NCBI RefSeq assembly: GCF_014649875.1 | Contig: NZ_BMTW01000011.1 | Location: forward strand, 62,001 to 126,000 | Direction: 5' to 3' | Length of the DNA stretch: 64,000 bases | Source: Streptomyces rubiginosohelvolus | GTDB lineage: Bacteria; Actinomycetota; Actinomycetes; Streptomycetales; Streptomycetaceae | Part shown: positions 50,088 to 58,778 of the stretch, in pieces | How the letters are laid out: the number at the start of each line of letters is the position of its first letter | Position numbering within the stretch: the first letter of the stretch is position 1 | Program-made: the position numbers and the translations under genes | The notes under the pieces: generated by a model | Database searches by the model: none | Told to the model about the DNA's origin: nothing | The model's input: only the letters and a program-made list of their open reading frames with translations

Positions 50088-51152
50088 ATGCCCACCGTGC
50101 ACCGCAAACCGTTCGGCCGCGCCCACGGGCAGAGCGAGACCGACCTCTGGACCCTCGACTCCGGCACCGGCGTCCGGGCCGAGATCCTCACCTACGGCGG
50201 TGTCCTGCACAGCCTCACCGTGCCGGACACCGCGGGCGAACCCGGCCCGGTCGTCCGCTCGCTGCCCGCGCTCGACGACTACACCGACAAGAACCCGTAC
50301 TTCGGGGCGATCGTCGGCCGGTACGCCAACCGCATCGCCCACGGCCGCTTCACCCTCGACGGCACCACGCACCACATCCCCGCCAACGACCGCGGCCACG
50401 CCCTGCACGGCGGCCCCGACGGCTTCCACACCAAGATCTGGGAGGCCGCCGGGCACCGCACCGACACCGCCGCCGTCCTCCGGCTCACCCTGCACAGCCC
50501 CGACGGCGACATGGGCTTCCCCGGAGCGCTCGACGTCACCGCCACCTACACCCTGGACACCACCGGCACCCTCGCCGTCGACTACACGGCCGCCACCGAC
50601 CGGCCCACCGTCGTCAACCTCACCAACCACTCCTACCTCAACCTCGGCGACGACGACATCCTCGGCCACACCCTCCAGGTCGACGCCGACGCCTACCTCC
50701 CCGTCGACACCGGCTCCATCCCCGAAGGACCGCCCGCCCCGGTGACCGGCACCCCCTTCGACCTCACCACCGCGCACCGCATCGGCGAACGCCTCGCCCA
50801 CCCGGACGCCCAGCTGGGCCAGGCCGGCGGCTACGACCACTGCTGGGTCCTGCGTCCCGCCGCCCCCGGCACCCTGCGCCGCGCCGCCCGCCTCACCACC
50901 CCCGGCGACCGGCGCACCCTGGAGCTGTGGACCACCGAACCGGGTCTCCAGATCTACACCGCCAACCAGCTCGACGGCGCGTTCACCGACGGCACCGGCC
51001 GCCGCCACCAACGCCACGGCTCGCTCTGCCTGGAGACCCAGCACCTTCCGGACTCACCCAACCGCCCCGACCACCCGAGCACGGTGCTGCGCCCCGGCGA
51101 AACCCTGCGCAGCCGCACCGAATGGCGCTTCCCGCACCTGCGGGCGGGTTAG
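50088..51152 (+). CDS. Aldose 1-epimerase (mutarotase)
   Basis: 354-residue beta-sandwich enzyme interconverting alpha and beta anomers of free sugars. Visible family parts are TYGGVLHSLTVPD, FGAIVGRYANRIAHGRF, HALHGGPDGFHTKIWE (catalytic-site His), VNLTNHSYLNLG (second His) and SLCLETQHLPDSPN with the catalytic-base Glu near the C-terminus. The placement after the transporter and regulator suggests anomer conversion of the imported pentose or hexose. AAGGA precedes the ATG at eight bases. No signal peptide, so cytoplasmic. Confidence 0.95.
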   Translation: MPTVHRKPFGRAHGQSETDLWTLDSGTGVRAEILTYGGVLHSLTVPDTAGEPGPVVRSLPALDDYTDKNPYFGAIVGRYANRIAHGRFTLDGTTHHIPANDRGHALHGGPDGFHTKIWEAAGHRTDTAAVLRLTLHSPDGDMGFPGALDVTATYTLDTTGTLAVDYTAATDRPTVVNLTNHSYLNLGDDDILGHTLQVDADAYLPVDTGSIPEGPPAPVTGTPFDLTTAHRIGERLAHPDAQLGQAGGYDHCWVLRPAAPGTLRRAARLTTPGDRRTLELWTTEPGLQIYTANQLDGAFTDGTGRRHQRHGSLCLETQHLPDSPNRPDHPSTVLRPGETLRSRTEWRFPHLRAG

Positions 51153-51186
51153 GCGCGCATCCGGGCGGCCGGGCCGGCCGGGTCCG

Positions 51187-54100
51187 CTACTTCAGGTACG
51201 GCCCCGCCGCGCCGACCTTCCCCGGCGCGGCGTTCTTTCCGCCGAGGTCCAGGACGTACACGCGCAGGTTGCCCTTGCCGGGGGCCGGGACCGTGAGGGT
51301 GCCGCCGGTGACCTGCTTGGTGTCACCCGTGACGGCGTCCTTGTACGTCCCGTTCGGGATGCCGGTGTACGTGGCGCTCCCGGAGACCGTCACCAGGGCG
51401 AAGCTGTCCGTGCCGCTCGCCGCGTCGGTGTAGCGGCGCTTGTACGCCATCGAGCCGCTGATGCCCTCCGTGGAGTACTGGCCCATCTGGAGCGCGGGCA
51501 CGGCCCGCCGGATCTCGTTGAGCCGCTGGAGGTGCTTGGCCAGCGGGGCGGCCAGGGTGTCGGCGACCTTGCCGGTGGCCGAGGAGACCTTGCCGAAGTC
51601 CGAGGCCGTCACCTCACCGGCCAGGTGGTCCCCGAAATAGGCCCGTCCGGTCGTCGCCAGCGGACACGTCGGGCCGCAGTCGATCTTCTTCCCCTTCTGG
51701 AACTCGATCTCGGAGCCGTAGTAGAGCGTCGGGATGCCCCGGAAGGTCCACATCAGCGACATGTTCTCGGCCCAGGCGTCCGAACCGCCGGTGTAGCGCT
51801 CGCTGCTCTTGTTGGGACCGTAGTCGTGGCTGTCGACGTAGACCACGTTGTACGTGGGGTCGTTGACCGCGTCGTCCGAGTCCTTGCCGTTGTGGAACGC
51901 GTTGTTCGCGTCCCCGAAGTTCATGTGCATCCGCATGTCGATGATGTTCATCCCGGAGAACCGGCTGCGGTCGGGCGCGTGGTAGGCGTTGCCCTTGAGG
52001 AACGCGTTGTCCGAGACGGGCTGGGCCGCCGTGCCCTGCTGCTGCTCGTAGTCGTACATCTCCAGAGCGGCCTTCTCGTCGTCCGCGCTGTACTCCTTGC
52101 GCTCCTTCCAGGTGAAGAACTGCGCCGAGTGGTTGACCGAGCCGCGGTTCCACTTGTCGTTGACGAAGGCCGCGACCTCACCGAAGACGAAGAAGTTCTT
52201 CGCCGCCTCCGCGCCGAACCGCTGCGTGACGCGCTCCTGGATCGCGGGCAGGAAACGGCGGTTCCAGGTGGTGCGGGGGATGTGCACCGCAGTGTCCAGC
52301 CGGAAGCCGTCGACACCCATGTCGATGTACTTGTTGTACGCGCCGATCAGATAGTTCTGGACCTGGGCGTTCTCGGTGTTGAAGTCGGCGAGGTCGTCGT
52401 GCAGCCAGCAGGAGCGGGAGTCCTCGCCCTCCCAGTTGCCGATCCAGCAGGTGTGGTAGAGCGCCTTCGGGAACATTCCCGAAGTGGGGCTGGGCCACTG
52501 GCAGTTGTAGATGCGGTAGCCCTCCGGTGAGGTGTGCCCGGTGGGCGTGCCCCAGCCCACGCAGGTGTTGCCCGTCGGCTCGGCCGTGGACCACAGGTCG
52601 CCGTTGTAGTACGACTTCCCGGACTTGGGCTCGACGGTGAGGCCGTCGTACGTGAACCCGTCGTTCTTCTCGTCGTAGTACCAGCTCCACTGCGCGTCGC
52701 GCACCCCGTACGCCTTCGGGGTGAACAGGCCCTTGGCGCCCCACCGTGAGGAGTGGTTGTGGACGACGTCCTGGTAGATCTTCATGCCCTTGGCGTGGGC
52801 CGCGTCGATGAGGTCCTGGTAGGAGGCTCCGGCGGACTCCAGCCTCGGGTCGACCTTGTAGAAGTCGTAGCCGTGGTAGCCGTGGTAGTCGTAGTCCGAC
52901 CGGTTGAGCACGACCGGGGTGATCCAGACCGCGGAGAAGCCGAGCCCCTTGATGTAGTCGAGCTTCTGCACCAGCCCCTTGAAGTCCCCGCGGAACATGG
53001 GGTCGTCGTTGGCCGCGTTGCCGGACTTCTCGTGCTGGCGGCCGCCCCGGTTGTTCGTGGGGTCGCCGTCGTTGAAGCGGGCGGTGAGCACGAAGTAGAT
53101 CGGGTCCTTGCGGGGATCGGTGCCCAGCGGAGTGCCCGTGGCCGGGGCAGTGGGCTTCTCGCCGGTGGTGGCGGAGGCCGGGGCTGACTCGGCCGAGACG
53201 TTTCCGGCGGCGTCGACGGCCCGGACGGTGTAGCGGTAGGCGGTCTTCGCTTCAAGTCCCGTGTCGGAGAAGACGGTCGAGGTCGTGTCGGTGACCACCG
53301 TGCCCTTCGTCCCACCGGTCCTGGCGACTTGGTACTTCGTCACTCCACTGTCATCCGTGGCGGGTTCCCAGGTGACCACGACCGCCACCCCGTCGGCGGT
53401 GGCTTTCACCGCGGTGGGCACGGACGGTGCCTCGGTGTCCGGTTCCTCGGCGGCGCACGGGTCCTTGGCCGAGGCCGTCACCTTACGGTCCTTCACCGTG
53501 GTGAGCCCGGCCGCCAGGGTGTAGTCGCTGCCGTTGTTGTTGTCCCAGACGCCGTTGCCGTTGTTGAACGCGGCCTGGAGCCCTGCGGCGCTCCCGAGGT
53601 CGACCGTGCGTTTCACCCAGCCCGTACAGACGGCTTCCATGCCGATGCCGGGGACGGCCGTCCACGCCCCGCCGTGCGGTCGGTAGTGGAGGTTGACGGT
53701 GGACCAGCCGACGGTGGAGGTCGCGTAGAAGACGGAGGCCGTGTTCGGCCCACTCGGCTCCTCCGGCTCCTCGGGACCCGTACCCGCGCACGGGTCGCTG
53801 TGCGCCACGACCCCGTCCTGGACCGTGATGTTCCCGGTGCCCAGGTCGTAGTTCCTGCCCGCGTTGTTGTCCCAGGTGCCCGAGCCGTTGGTGAAGGTCG
53901 CTTTCAGCCCGCCCGCGCTCCCGAGCGGGACTGTCAGCTTGACCCAGTCGGCGCAGGCGGCCTGCATCCGGGTGCCGGGGACGGTGGTCCAGGAGCCGCC
54001 GTCGGGGGAGTAATGCAGGTAGTACGCCGACCAGTTGCGGGTCTTCGTGGAGTAGAAGACGGTCGCCGTGTTCTCGGTGGCGGCCGAGGAGGCGACGGGT

Positions 54101-54216
54101 TCGCTCGCCGGGGCGGAACGCGCTTGCGGTACGGCGGTCAGAAGTCCCAGCAGCCCGGCCGCTGCCACGGCCGCCGCGAGCGGACGGCGCAGCAGCCGGT
54201 GAGGAGTGCGTCTCAT
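51187..54216 (-). CDS. Secreted GH13 alpha-amylase with two CBM25 modules and FnIII
   Basis: 1009 residues. Signal peptide about 1-36 (LLRRPLAAAVAAAGLLGLLTAVPQARSAPA). Two starch-binding CBM25-like modules (about 48-147 and 159-262; each has TVFYST or SVFYAT, WSxxxLHY and WVKxTVxLGSAxGL). An FnIII domain (about 275-365), then a GH13 barrel (about 385-900): YQDVVHNH (region I), GFRLDTAVH (nucleophile Asp), FVFGEVAAF (acid Glu), and YVDSHDYG (region IV). A beta-sandwich ends the chain. It hydrolyses alpha-glucans outside the cell. GGAGAC lies six bases before the ATG. A TTGCTGCAA palindrome lies about 90 bases upstream. Confidence 0.94.
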   Translation of the reverse strand: MRRTPHRLLRRPLAAAVAAAGLLGLLTAVPQARSAPASEPVASSAATENTATVFYSTKTRNWSAYYLHYSPDGGSWTTVPGTRMQAACADWVKLTVPLGSAGGLKATFTNGSGTWDNNAGRNYDLGTGNITVQDGVVAHSDPCAGTGPEEPEEPSGPNTASVFYATSTVGWSTVNLHYRPHGGAWTAVPGIGMEAVCTGWVKRTVDLGSAAGLQAAFNNGNGVWDNNNGSDYTLAAGLTTVKDRKVTASAKDPCAAEEPDTEAPSVPTAVKATADGVAVVVTWEPATDDSGVTKYQVARTGGTKGTVVTDTTSTVFSDTGLEAKTAYRYTVRAVDAAGNVSAESAPASATTGEKPTAPATGTPLGTDPRKDPIYFVLTARFNDGDPTNNRGGRQHEKSGNAANDDPMFRGDFKGLVQKLDYIKGLGFSAVWITPVVLNRSDYDYHGYHGYDFYKVDPRLESAGASYQDLIDAAHAKGMKIYQDVVHNHSSRWGAKGLFTPKAYGVRDAQWSWYYDEKNDGFTYDGLTVEPKSGKSYYNGDLWSTAEPTGNTCVGWGTPTGHTSPEGYRIYNCQWPSPTSGMFPKALYHTCWIGNWEGEDSRSCWLHDDLADFNTENAQVQNYLIGAYNKYIDMGVDGFRLDTAVHIPRTTWNRRFLPAIQERVTQRFGAEAAKNFFVFGEVAAFVNDKWNRGSVNHSAQFFTWKERKEYSADDEKAALEMYDYEQQQGTAAQPVSDNAFLKGNAYHAPDRSRFSGMNIIDMRMHMNFGDANNAFHNGKDSDDAVNDPTYNVVYVDSHDYGPNKSSERYTGGSDAWAENMSLMWTFRGIPTLYYGSEIEFQKGKKIDCGPTCPLATTGRAYFGDHLAGEVTASDFGKVSSATGKVADTLAAPLAKHLQRLNEIRRAVPALQMGQYSTEGISGSMAYKRRYTDAASGTDSFALVTVSGSATYTGIPNGTYKDAVTGDTKQVTGGTLTVPAPGKGNLRVYVLDLGGKNAAPGKVGAAGPYLK

Positions 54217-54302
54217 GCGTGTCTCCAGGGGAGGGGAGAACCCTGACGCGCCTCGGGGTTCGGTTGAGTGAACACGATCCGACGGCAAGCTCTGCCGGAA
54301 TG

Positions 54303-54311
54303 TTGCTGCAA
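54303..54311. promoter_or_regulatory. TTGCTGCAA palindrome upstream of the amylase gene
   Basis: A 9-base palindrome centred 91 bases before the amylase ATG, flanked by GCAAG (54285-54289) and CTTGC (54315-54319) half-sites. LacI-family maltose regulators such as MalR act on streptomycete amylase promoters. An identical core (TTGCAGCAA) occurs at 4217-4225 near the GntR-LacI start. The assignment is tentative. Confidence 0.35.
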
Positions 54312-54415
54312 TTCCTTGCGGGGTGGAAGTTACCGGTGCATGACAGGTGCGTAAAGGGATCCGGCACCCCCGGTCCGCCCGGAATGGACGGCCGGGCCCG
54401 GTTGTTCGCACGGTC

Positions 54416-54832
54416 ATGACCTTCTCCGTTGATGTGACCGTGCGCGGCTACGAGCTCGACACCCAGGGACACCTGAATCAGGCCGTCTACCTCCAGTACG
54501 CGGAGCACGCCCGCTGGGAGCTGCTGCGCGCCGCGGGACTGCCCCAGGAGAAGCTGCTGGCCGGCGGAATCGGCCCGGTGCAGCTGGAGGTGACGGTCAA
54601 GTACCGCCACGAGCTGCGCGGCGGCGAGCGCGTACGGGTCACCTGCCGGTTCGACTACGGCACGGGCAAGACGTTCACCATGGAGCAGCAGATCGTCAAG
54701 GAGGACGGCACGGTGGCCGCGGAGATCACCGGAGTCGCCGGCGTCCTCGACCTGACCGAACGCCGCCTCGTCCCGGACCCGCAGGGCCGCCTGGCCGCGC
54801 TGGCGGGCAACCCGGACCTTCTGACGGGCTGA
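54416..54832 (+). CDS. Hotdog-fold acyl-CoA thioesterase
   Basis: 138 residues, the length of a single hotdog (4HBT/YbgC-like) domain. The catalytic Asp is in YELDTQGHLNQAVYLQYAEHARWELL; strands VQLEVTVKYRHELRGGERVRVTCRF and FTMEQQIVKEDG follow. It hydrolyses acyl-CoA or acyl-ACP thioesters; the acyl group is unknown. It is divergent from the amylase gene, and its ATG lies 199 bases from that start. Confidence 0.9.
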   Translation: MTFSVDVTVRGYELDTQGHLNQAVYLQYAEHARWELLRAAGLPQEKLLAGGIGPVQLEVTVKYRHELRGGERVRVTCRFDYGTGKTFTMEQQIVKEDGTVAAEITGVAGVLDLTERRLVPDPQGRLAALAGNPDLLTG

Positions 54833-54879
54833 GCGCGGGCAGGGAGGGCGGAGGCTGCTTCCCCCGCCCGCACGGGAAG

Positions 54880-54916
54880 GGAGGGCGTCCCGTCCATCAC
54901 GGGCGGGACGCCCTCC
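54880..54916. terminator. Hairpin between thioesterase and EF-hand genes
   Basis: Perfect 13-base arms (54880-54892 with 54904-54916) and an 11-base loop, between convergent stops at 54832 and 54940. Probably bidirectional. Confidence 0.8.
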
Positions 54917-54939
54917 ACCAGTCCGTTATGGGTGTCCGG

Positions 54940-55473
54940 TCAGACCGGCGTACCGACGACCAGGTGGTCCCCGGGGATACCGGCCTTGCCCGGGGCGTAG
55001 TAGTCCTTGATCCCGGTGACCCAGGTCTCCACCCGGATCCGGTCGCCGTCCGTCGGCTCGAAGGCGTCGAAGAGCGCGTCGATGTTCCCGGGCTCGAACC
55101 CGATGGCCCGCATCAGCGCCATGAACAGCGGGCGCTCGATCAGACCGTCGCCGTCCGGGTCGCCCAGGGCGGCCAGCGCCTCGGCGAACACGGCGATGGT
55201 GGCGTCGAACCGCTCCGGCGACAGCACGCACGCCGTGAACTCCTCGAAGCTGATCTCGCCGTTCCCGTCGGCGTCCAGCTCGGTCAGCAGGGTCGTCCAG
55301 TACCGCCTGAACGCCGCGCGCATCGCGTCCTTCGCCTCTTGGTCCGACGCGTGCGCCTCGCGGACGACCCGCTCGGCCATGAGATCGAAGTCGTCCTGCT
55401 CCAGGACGCCGTTGGCATTGGCGTCGAACAGGGAGAAAACGAGCGCGACCCGCCTGGTGGCCTCAGTGCCCAT
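54940..55473 (-). CDS. Calerythrin-like EF-hand calcium-binding protein
   Basis: 177-residue cytoplasmic protein with four EF-hand loops: DANANGVLEQDD (17-28), DADGNGEISFEE (67-78), DPDGDGLIERPL (105-116) and a divergent EPTDGDRIRVET (139-150) that starts with Glu rather than Asp. Loops two and three look able to bind calcium fully. Streptomycetes have several such proteins; roles proposed include calcium buffering and control of development. It is convergent with the thioesterase gene and divergent from the AraC gene; no obvious partner is nearby. Confidence 0.93.
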   Translation of the reverse strand: MGTEATRRVALVFSLFDANANGVLEQDDFDLMAERVVREAHASDQEAKDAMRAAFRRYWTTLLTELDADGNGEISFEEFTACVLSPERFDATIAVFAEALAALGDPDGDGLIERPLFMALMRAIGFEPGNIDALFDAFEPTDGDRIRVETWVTGIKDYYAPGKAGIPGDHLVVGTPV

Positions 55474-55755
55474 GAATCCGTCACCCTTCTCCGCACGTCA
55501 CGTTCCACCGGCCACGGCCCTGTTGCCGGGCCGGCCCACCCACTGTCCGGCCGGGCGAGGGCGTACGCGGCGAAAGAGGTGATCCCTTCACCTGAAGGAC
55601 GTACCCGGGCCCGCGTAAACGTCGAGTCGAGGCAGACGGAGGGGCTCACGATTCCCGCACGCCCCCCGGTGGGTGCCGAACGGAAGGCTCTACCCTGGGC
55701 GGATGCGTCACCCGTCCGCCGCGAGCGGTTCCCGTACCGTCCAGGGCCGCCTCCC

Positions 55756-56529
55756 ATGACCAGAAAGACCCGCACGCTGCCCGCGCTCGCGCCCGGCTCG
55801 GTGGAGACGCCGTTCGTCATCCAGGACTATGGCGAGGTCGTCTCCCACGACACGCACTGGGACGCGCACTCCCACCCCTTCCACGAACTGCTCTGGAACG
55901 AGCGCGGCGCCTCCACGGCGGTGGTCGGTGAACGCGTCTGGACGATCACCCCCACGCTCGGCCTCTGGATGCCCGCGGGCACCCTGCACACCGGCGCGGC
56001 GACCGCCGGCACCTGGCTGCGCGCCAGCTTCTTCGGCTTCCGCACCACCGCGTCGATTTCCGACACCCCGGTCGCCGTCGAGATCACCCCGCTGCTGCGC
56101 CTGCTCCTCGAACGGCTCGGCGAACCCGGCCTCGCCGCGTCCTCGCGGGCCGCGACCGAGGCGCTGGTGCTCGACGTGCTCACCCCGTCGCCCCGCGAAC
56201 TGCTCGTCCGGGTCCCGGTCTCCGACCTGCTGCGCCCGATCGCCGACGCGGTACGCGAGGACCCGGCCGACCAGCGGACGCTGAGCGACTGGGCGTCCGC
56301 CCTCGGCGTCAGCACCCGTACGGTCGCCCGGGCGTTCACCGCCGAGACCGACATGAACTTCGTCCGCTGGGTCGCTGCGGTCCGCGCCCAGCACGCGATC
56401 GGCCTGCTGGCCCGCGGATGTGATGTGGAGAGCGTGGCCGAACAGGTCGGCTACCGCTCGGCGAGCGCGTTCGGTGTCGCCTTCCGGCGTACGACGGGAC
56501 TCACCCCGGGGACCTTCCGGCCGGCCTGA
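55756..56529 (+). CDS. AraC-family regulator, probably of the adjacent iron-siderophore operon
   Basis: 257 residues. An N-terminal cupin-like sensor (WDAHSHPFHELLWNERG, WMPAGTLHTG) is followed by a C-terminal AraC HTH pair (about 170-257; LSDWASALGVSTRTVARAFTAETDMNFVRWVAAVRAQHAIGLLARGCDVESVAEQVGYRSASAFGVAFRRTTGLTPGTFR compressed here to its two helix-turn-helix units). It is 177 bases upstream of the siderophore-importer operon in the same direction, suggesting a ligand-responsive activator. The ATG has a weak ribosome-binding site (GGCCGCCTCCC). Confidence 0.92.
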   Translation: MTRKTRTLPALAPGSVETPFVIQDYGEVVSHDTHWDAHSHPFHELLWNERGASTAVVGERVWTITPTLGLWMPAGTLHTGAATAGTWLRASFFGFRTTASISDTPVAVEITPLLRLLLERLGEPGLAASSRAATEALVLDVLTPSPRELLVRVPVSDLLRPIADAVREDPADQRTLSDWASALGVSTRTVARAFTAETDMNFVRWVAAVRAQHAIGLLARGCDVESVAEQVGYRSASAFGVAFRRTTGLTPGTFRPA

Positions 56530-56579
56530 CCGCCGACCTGGATGTCCGTATCGCTACAGCGGATGTCTCAAACGCTTGA

Positions 56580-56629
56580 TTGCGACAGTCGGGCCCCTCT
56601 CATAAGGTTCCAAGGCAAGCCTTACCTAA
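56580..56629 (+). promoter_or_regulatory. Promoter with DmdR/IdeR-type iron box for the siderophore importer
   Basis: -35-like TTGCGA (56580-56585), 17-base spacer, -10-like TAAGGT (56603-56608). Immediately downstream, CAAGGCAAGCCTTACCTAA (56611-56629) matches the 19-base actinobacterial iron box (TTAGGTTAGGCTAACCTAA) at about 13 positions. It would cover the transcription start, so the iron-loaded repressor should shut the operon when iron is plentiful. Confidence 0.75.
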
Positions 56630-56706
56630 GCCAGCGAGGATCGCGTCAGCCACTGACGTACGCGTCCCGCCGCGGCCCCGACATCCGGAAAGCCGGGTAC
56701 ACACCC

Positions 56707-57741
56707 ATGTCTTCACACCGCCTTCGCCTGCTCGTCGTGGCGGCCGCCCTCGTCGGCGTGTCCGCCTGCGGCGGGTCCTCCGACGCCGGGAGCAAGGACG
56801 ACGAGAGCCGCTCCGGCGGCGCGTTCCCCCTGACCGTCGAGCACGCCCTGGGCAAGACCACCATCCCCGCCAAGCCCAAGCGCGTCGCGACCGTCAACTG
56901 GGCCAACCACGAAGTGCCGCTCGCGCTCGGCGTCGTACCGGTCGGCATGGCCGCGGCAAACTTCGGCGACGACAACGGCGACGGTGTGCTGCCCTGGGTC
57001 GAGGAGAAGCTCGACGAGCTGAAGGCCAAGACGCCGGTGCTGTTCGACGAGACGGACGGCATCGACTTCGAGGCCGTCGCCGACACGAAGCCGGACGTCA
57101 TCCTCGCCGCCTACTCGGGTCTGACCAAGAAGGACTACGAGACCCTCAGCGAGATCGCCCCCGTCGTCGCCTACCCGGACGCCGCCTGGGCGACGCCGTG
57201 GCGCGAGATCATCCGGACGAACAGCAAGGCGATCGGGCTCGCGGACGAGGGCGAGAAGCTGATCAAGAAGCTCGACGGCGACATAGCCAAGACCGCCGCC
57301 AAGTACCCGCAGCTCCAGGGCAAGTCGGCGATGTTCATGACGCACGTCGACCCCAACGACGTCAGCGAGGTCGGCTTCTACACCACGCACGACACCCGTA
57401 CCCAGTTCTTCCAGGACCTAGGGATGAAGATCCCCGGCTCCATCGCGAAGGCGTCCGAGGGCACGGACAAGTTCGCCCTCACCAAGAGCGCCGAGCAGAT
57501 CGACGCCTTCGACGACGTCGACATCATCACCGGCTACGGCGACGACACCGGTGAGCTGCTGAAGACCATCACCAAGGACCCGCTGCTCTCGAAGATCCCC
57601 GCCGTCGAGCGCGGCTCCACCTACCTCCTGCCCGGCAGCAGCCCGCTGGCCACCGCCGCCAACCCGACGCCGTTGTCGATCAGTTACGTGCTGGACGACT
57701 ACGCCGCCGCCCTCGCCGAGGCCGCGGACAAGGTCAAGTGA
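56707..57741 (+). CDS. Iron-siderophore ABC transporter substrate-binding lipoprotein
   Basis: 344-residue FecB/FepB-type binding protein. The lipobox is VGVSAC (Cys21), and the mature part has FPLTVEHALGKTTIPAKPKRVATVNWANHEVPLALGVVPVGM compressed into the typical first lobe, with DFEAVADTKPDVILAAYSGLTKKDYETLSEIAPVVAY as the linker-helix region. It captures ferric siderophores at the cell surface. First gene of a four-gene importer; its stop overlaps the first permease start (GTGA). The iron box upstream supports iron control. Confidence 0.94.
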   Translation: MSSHRLRLLVVAAALVGVSACGGSSDAGSKDDESRSGGAFPLTVEHALGKTTIPAKPKRVATVNWANHEVPLALGVVPVGMAAANFGDDNGDGVLPWVEEKLDELKAKTPVLFDETDGIDFEAVADTKPDVILAAYSGLTKKDYETLSEIAPVVAYPDAAWATPWREIIRTNSKAIGLADEGEKLIKKLDGDIAKTAAKYPQLQGKSAMFMTHVDPNDVSEVGFYTTHDTRTQFFQDLGMKIPGSIAKASEGTDKFALTKSAEQIDAFDDVDIITGYGDDTGELLKTITKDPLLSKIPAVERGSTYLLPGSSPLATAANPTPLSISYVLDDYAAALAEAADKVK

Positions 57742-58778
57742 CCACGCTCGACACCCGCACCCCGCCGGACGCCGTCACCAGGCGTCCGGCGGGCGTGCGC
57801 CTGCTGTGGGTCCTGCTCTCCGTGCTCGCCCTGGCCGCCGTCATGGTCGCCTCCGTCGCCTTCGGCTCCCGCGACGTGCCGTGGTCCGACGTCGTCGCGG
57901 CGTTCGGCGGCTCGGACGACACCCTGGGGCAGGCGGCCGCGACCAAGCGCATCCCCCGTACGGTCCTCGCCGTCGTCATCGGCGCGGCGCTCGGCCTCGC
58001 GGGCGGCGTCATGCAGGGCGTGACCCGTAACCCGCTCGCCGACCCGGGCATCCTCGGCGTCAACATGGGGGCCTCCCTCGCCGTCGTCACGGCCGTCGCG
58101 TTCTTCGGGCTCACCTCGCCGACCGGCTACATCTGGGTCGCCATCGTGGGCGCCGCGCTGTCCGCCCTGTTCGTCTACACCGTCGGCACGCTCGGCAGGG
58201 GAGGGGCGACCCCGCTCAAGCTGGCGCTCGCCGGAGCCGCCACATCGGCCGCCTTCGCCTCGCTGGTCAGCGCGGTCATCCTGCCGCGCAACGACATCGC
58301 CGGAAGCTTCAAGCTCTGGCAGATCGGCGGCGTAGGCGGCGCGTCCTTCGAACGCATCGGCCAGGTCGCGCCGTTCCTCGCCGTCGGCTTCGTCGTCTGC
58401 CTGCTCTCCGCCCGGGCTCTCAACTCCCTGGCCCTCGGCGACGAGTTGGCCGCCGGTCTCGGTGAACGGGTCGCCGTGGCACGGGCGGTGGCCGCCCTCG
58501 GTGCCGTACTGCTCTGCGGAGCGGCCACCGCCGTCGCCGGGCCGATCGGCTTCGTCGGTCTCGTCGTCCCGCACACCTGCCGGCTCCTCGTCGGCGTCGA
58601 CCACCGCTGGCTCCTGCCGCTCTCCACCGTGCTCGGCGGGGTCCTGCTCACCGCCGCCGACGTCGTCGGCCGGATCGTGGCACGACCCTCCGAGATCGAC
58701 GTCGGCATCGTCACGGCCCTGATCGGGGCCCCGTTCTTCATCTACATCGTCCGCCGACAGAAGGTACGTGCCCTGTGA
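57738..58778 (+). CDS. Iron-siderophore ABC transporter permease (FecCD family), first subunit
   Basis: 346-residue FecCD-type permease with about ten membrane spans. Family signatures: IPRTVLAVVIGAALGLAGGVMQGVTRNPLADPGILGVNMGASL near the N-terminal half and GPIGFVGLVVPHTCRLLVG before the C-terminal EAA-like coupling helix. GTG start overlapping the binding-protein stop. It pairs with the second FecCD subunit encoded downstream. Confidence 0.95.
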   Translation: MTTLDTRTPPDAVTRRPAGVRLLWVLLSVLALAAVMVASVAFGSRDVPWSDVVAAFGGSDDTLGQAAATKRIPRTVLAVVIGAALGLAGGVMQGVTRNPLADPGILGVNMGASLAVVTAVAFFGLTSPTGYIWVAIVGAALSALFVYTVGTLGRGGATPLKLALAGAATSAAFASLVSAVILPRNDIAGSFKLWQIGGVGGASFERIGQVAPFLAVGFVVCLLSARALNSLALGDELAAGLGERVAVARAVAALGAVLLCGAATAVAGPIGFVGLVVPHTCRLLVGVDHRWLLPLSTVLGGVLLTAADVVGRIVARPSEIDVGIVTALIGAPFFIYIVRRQKVRAL

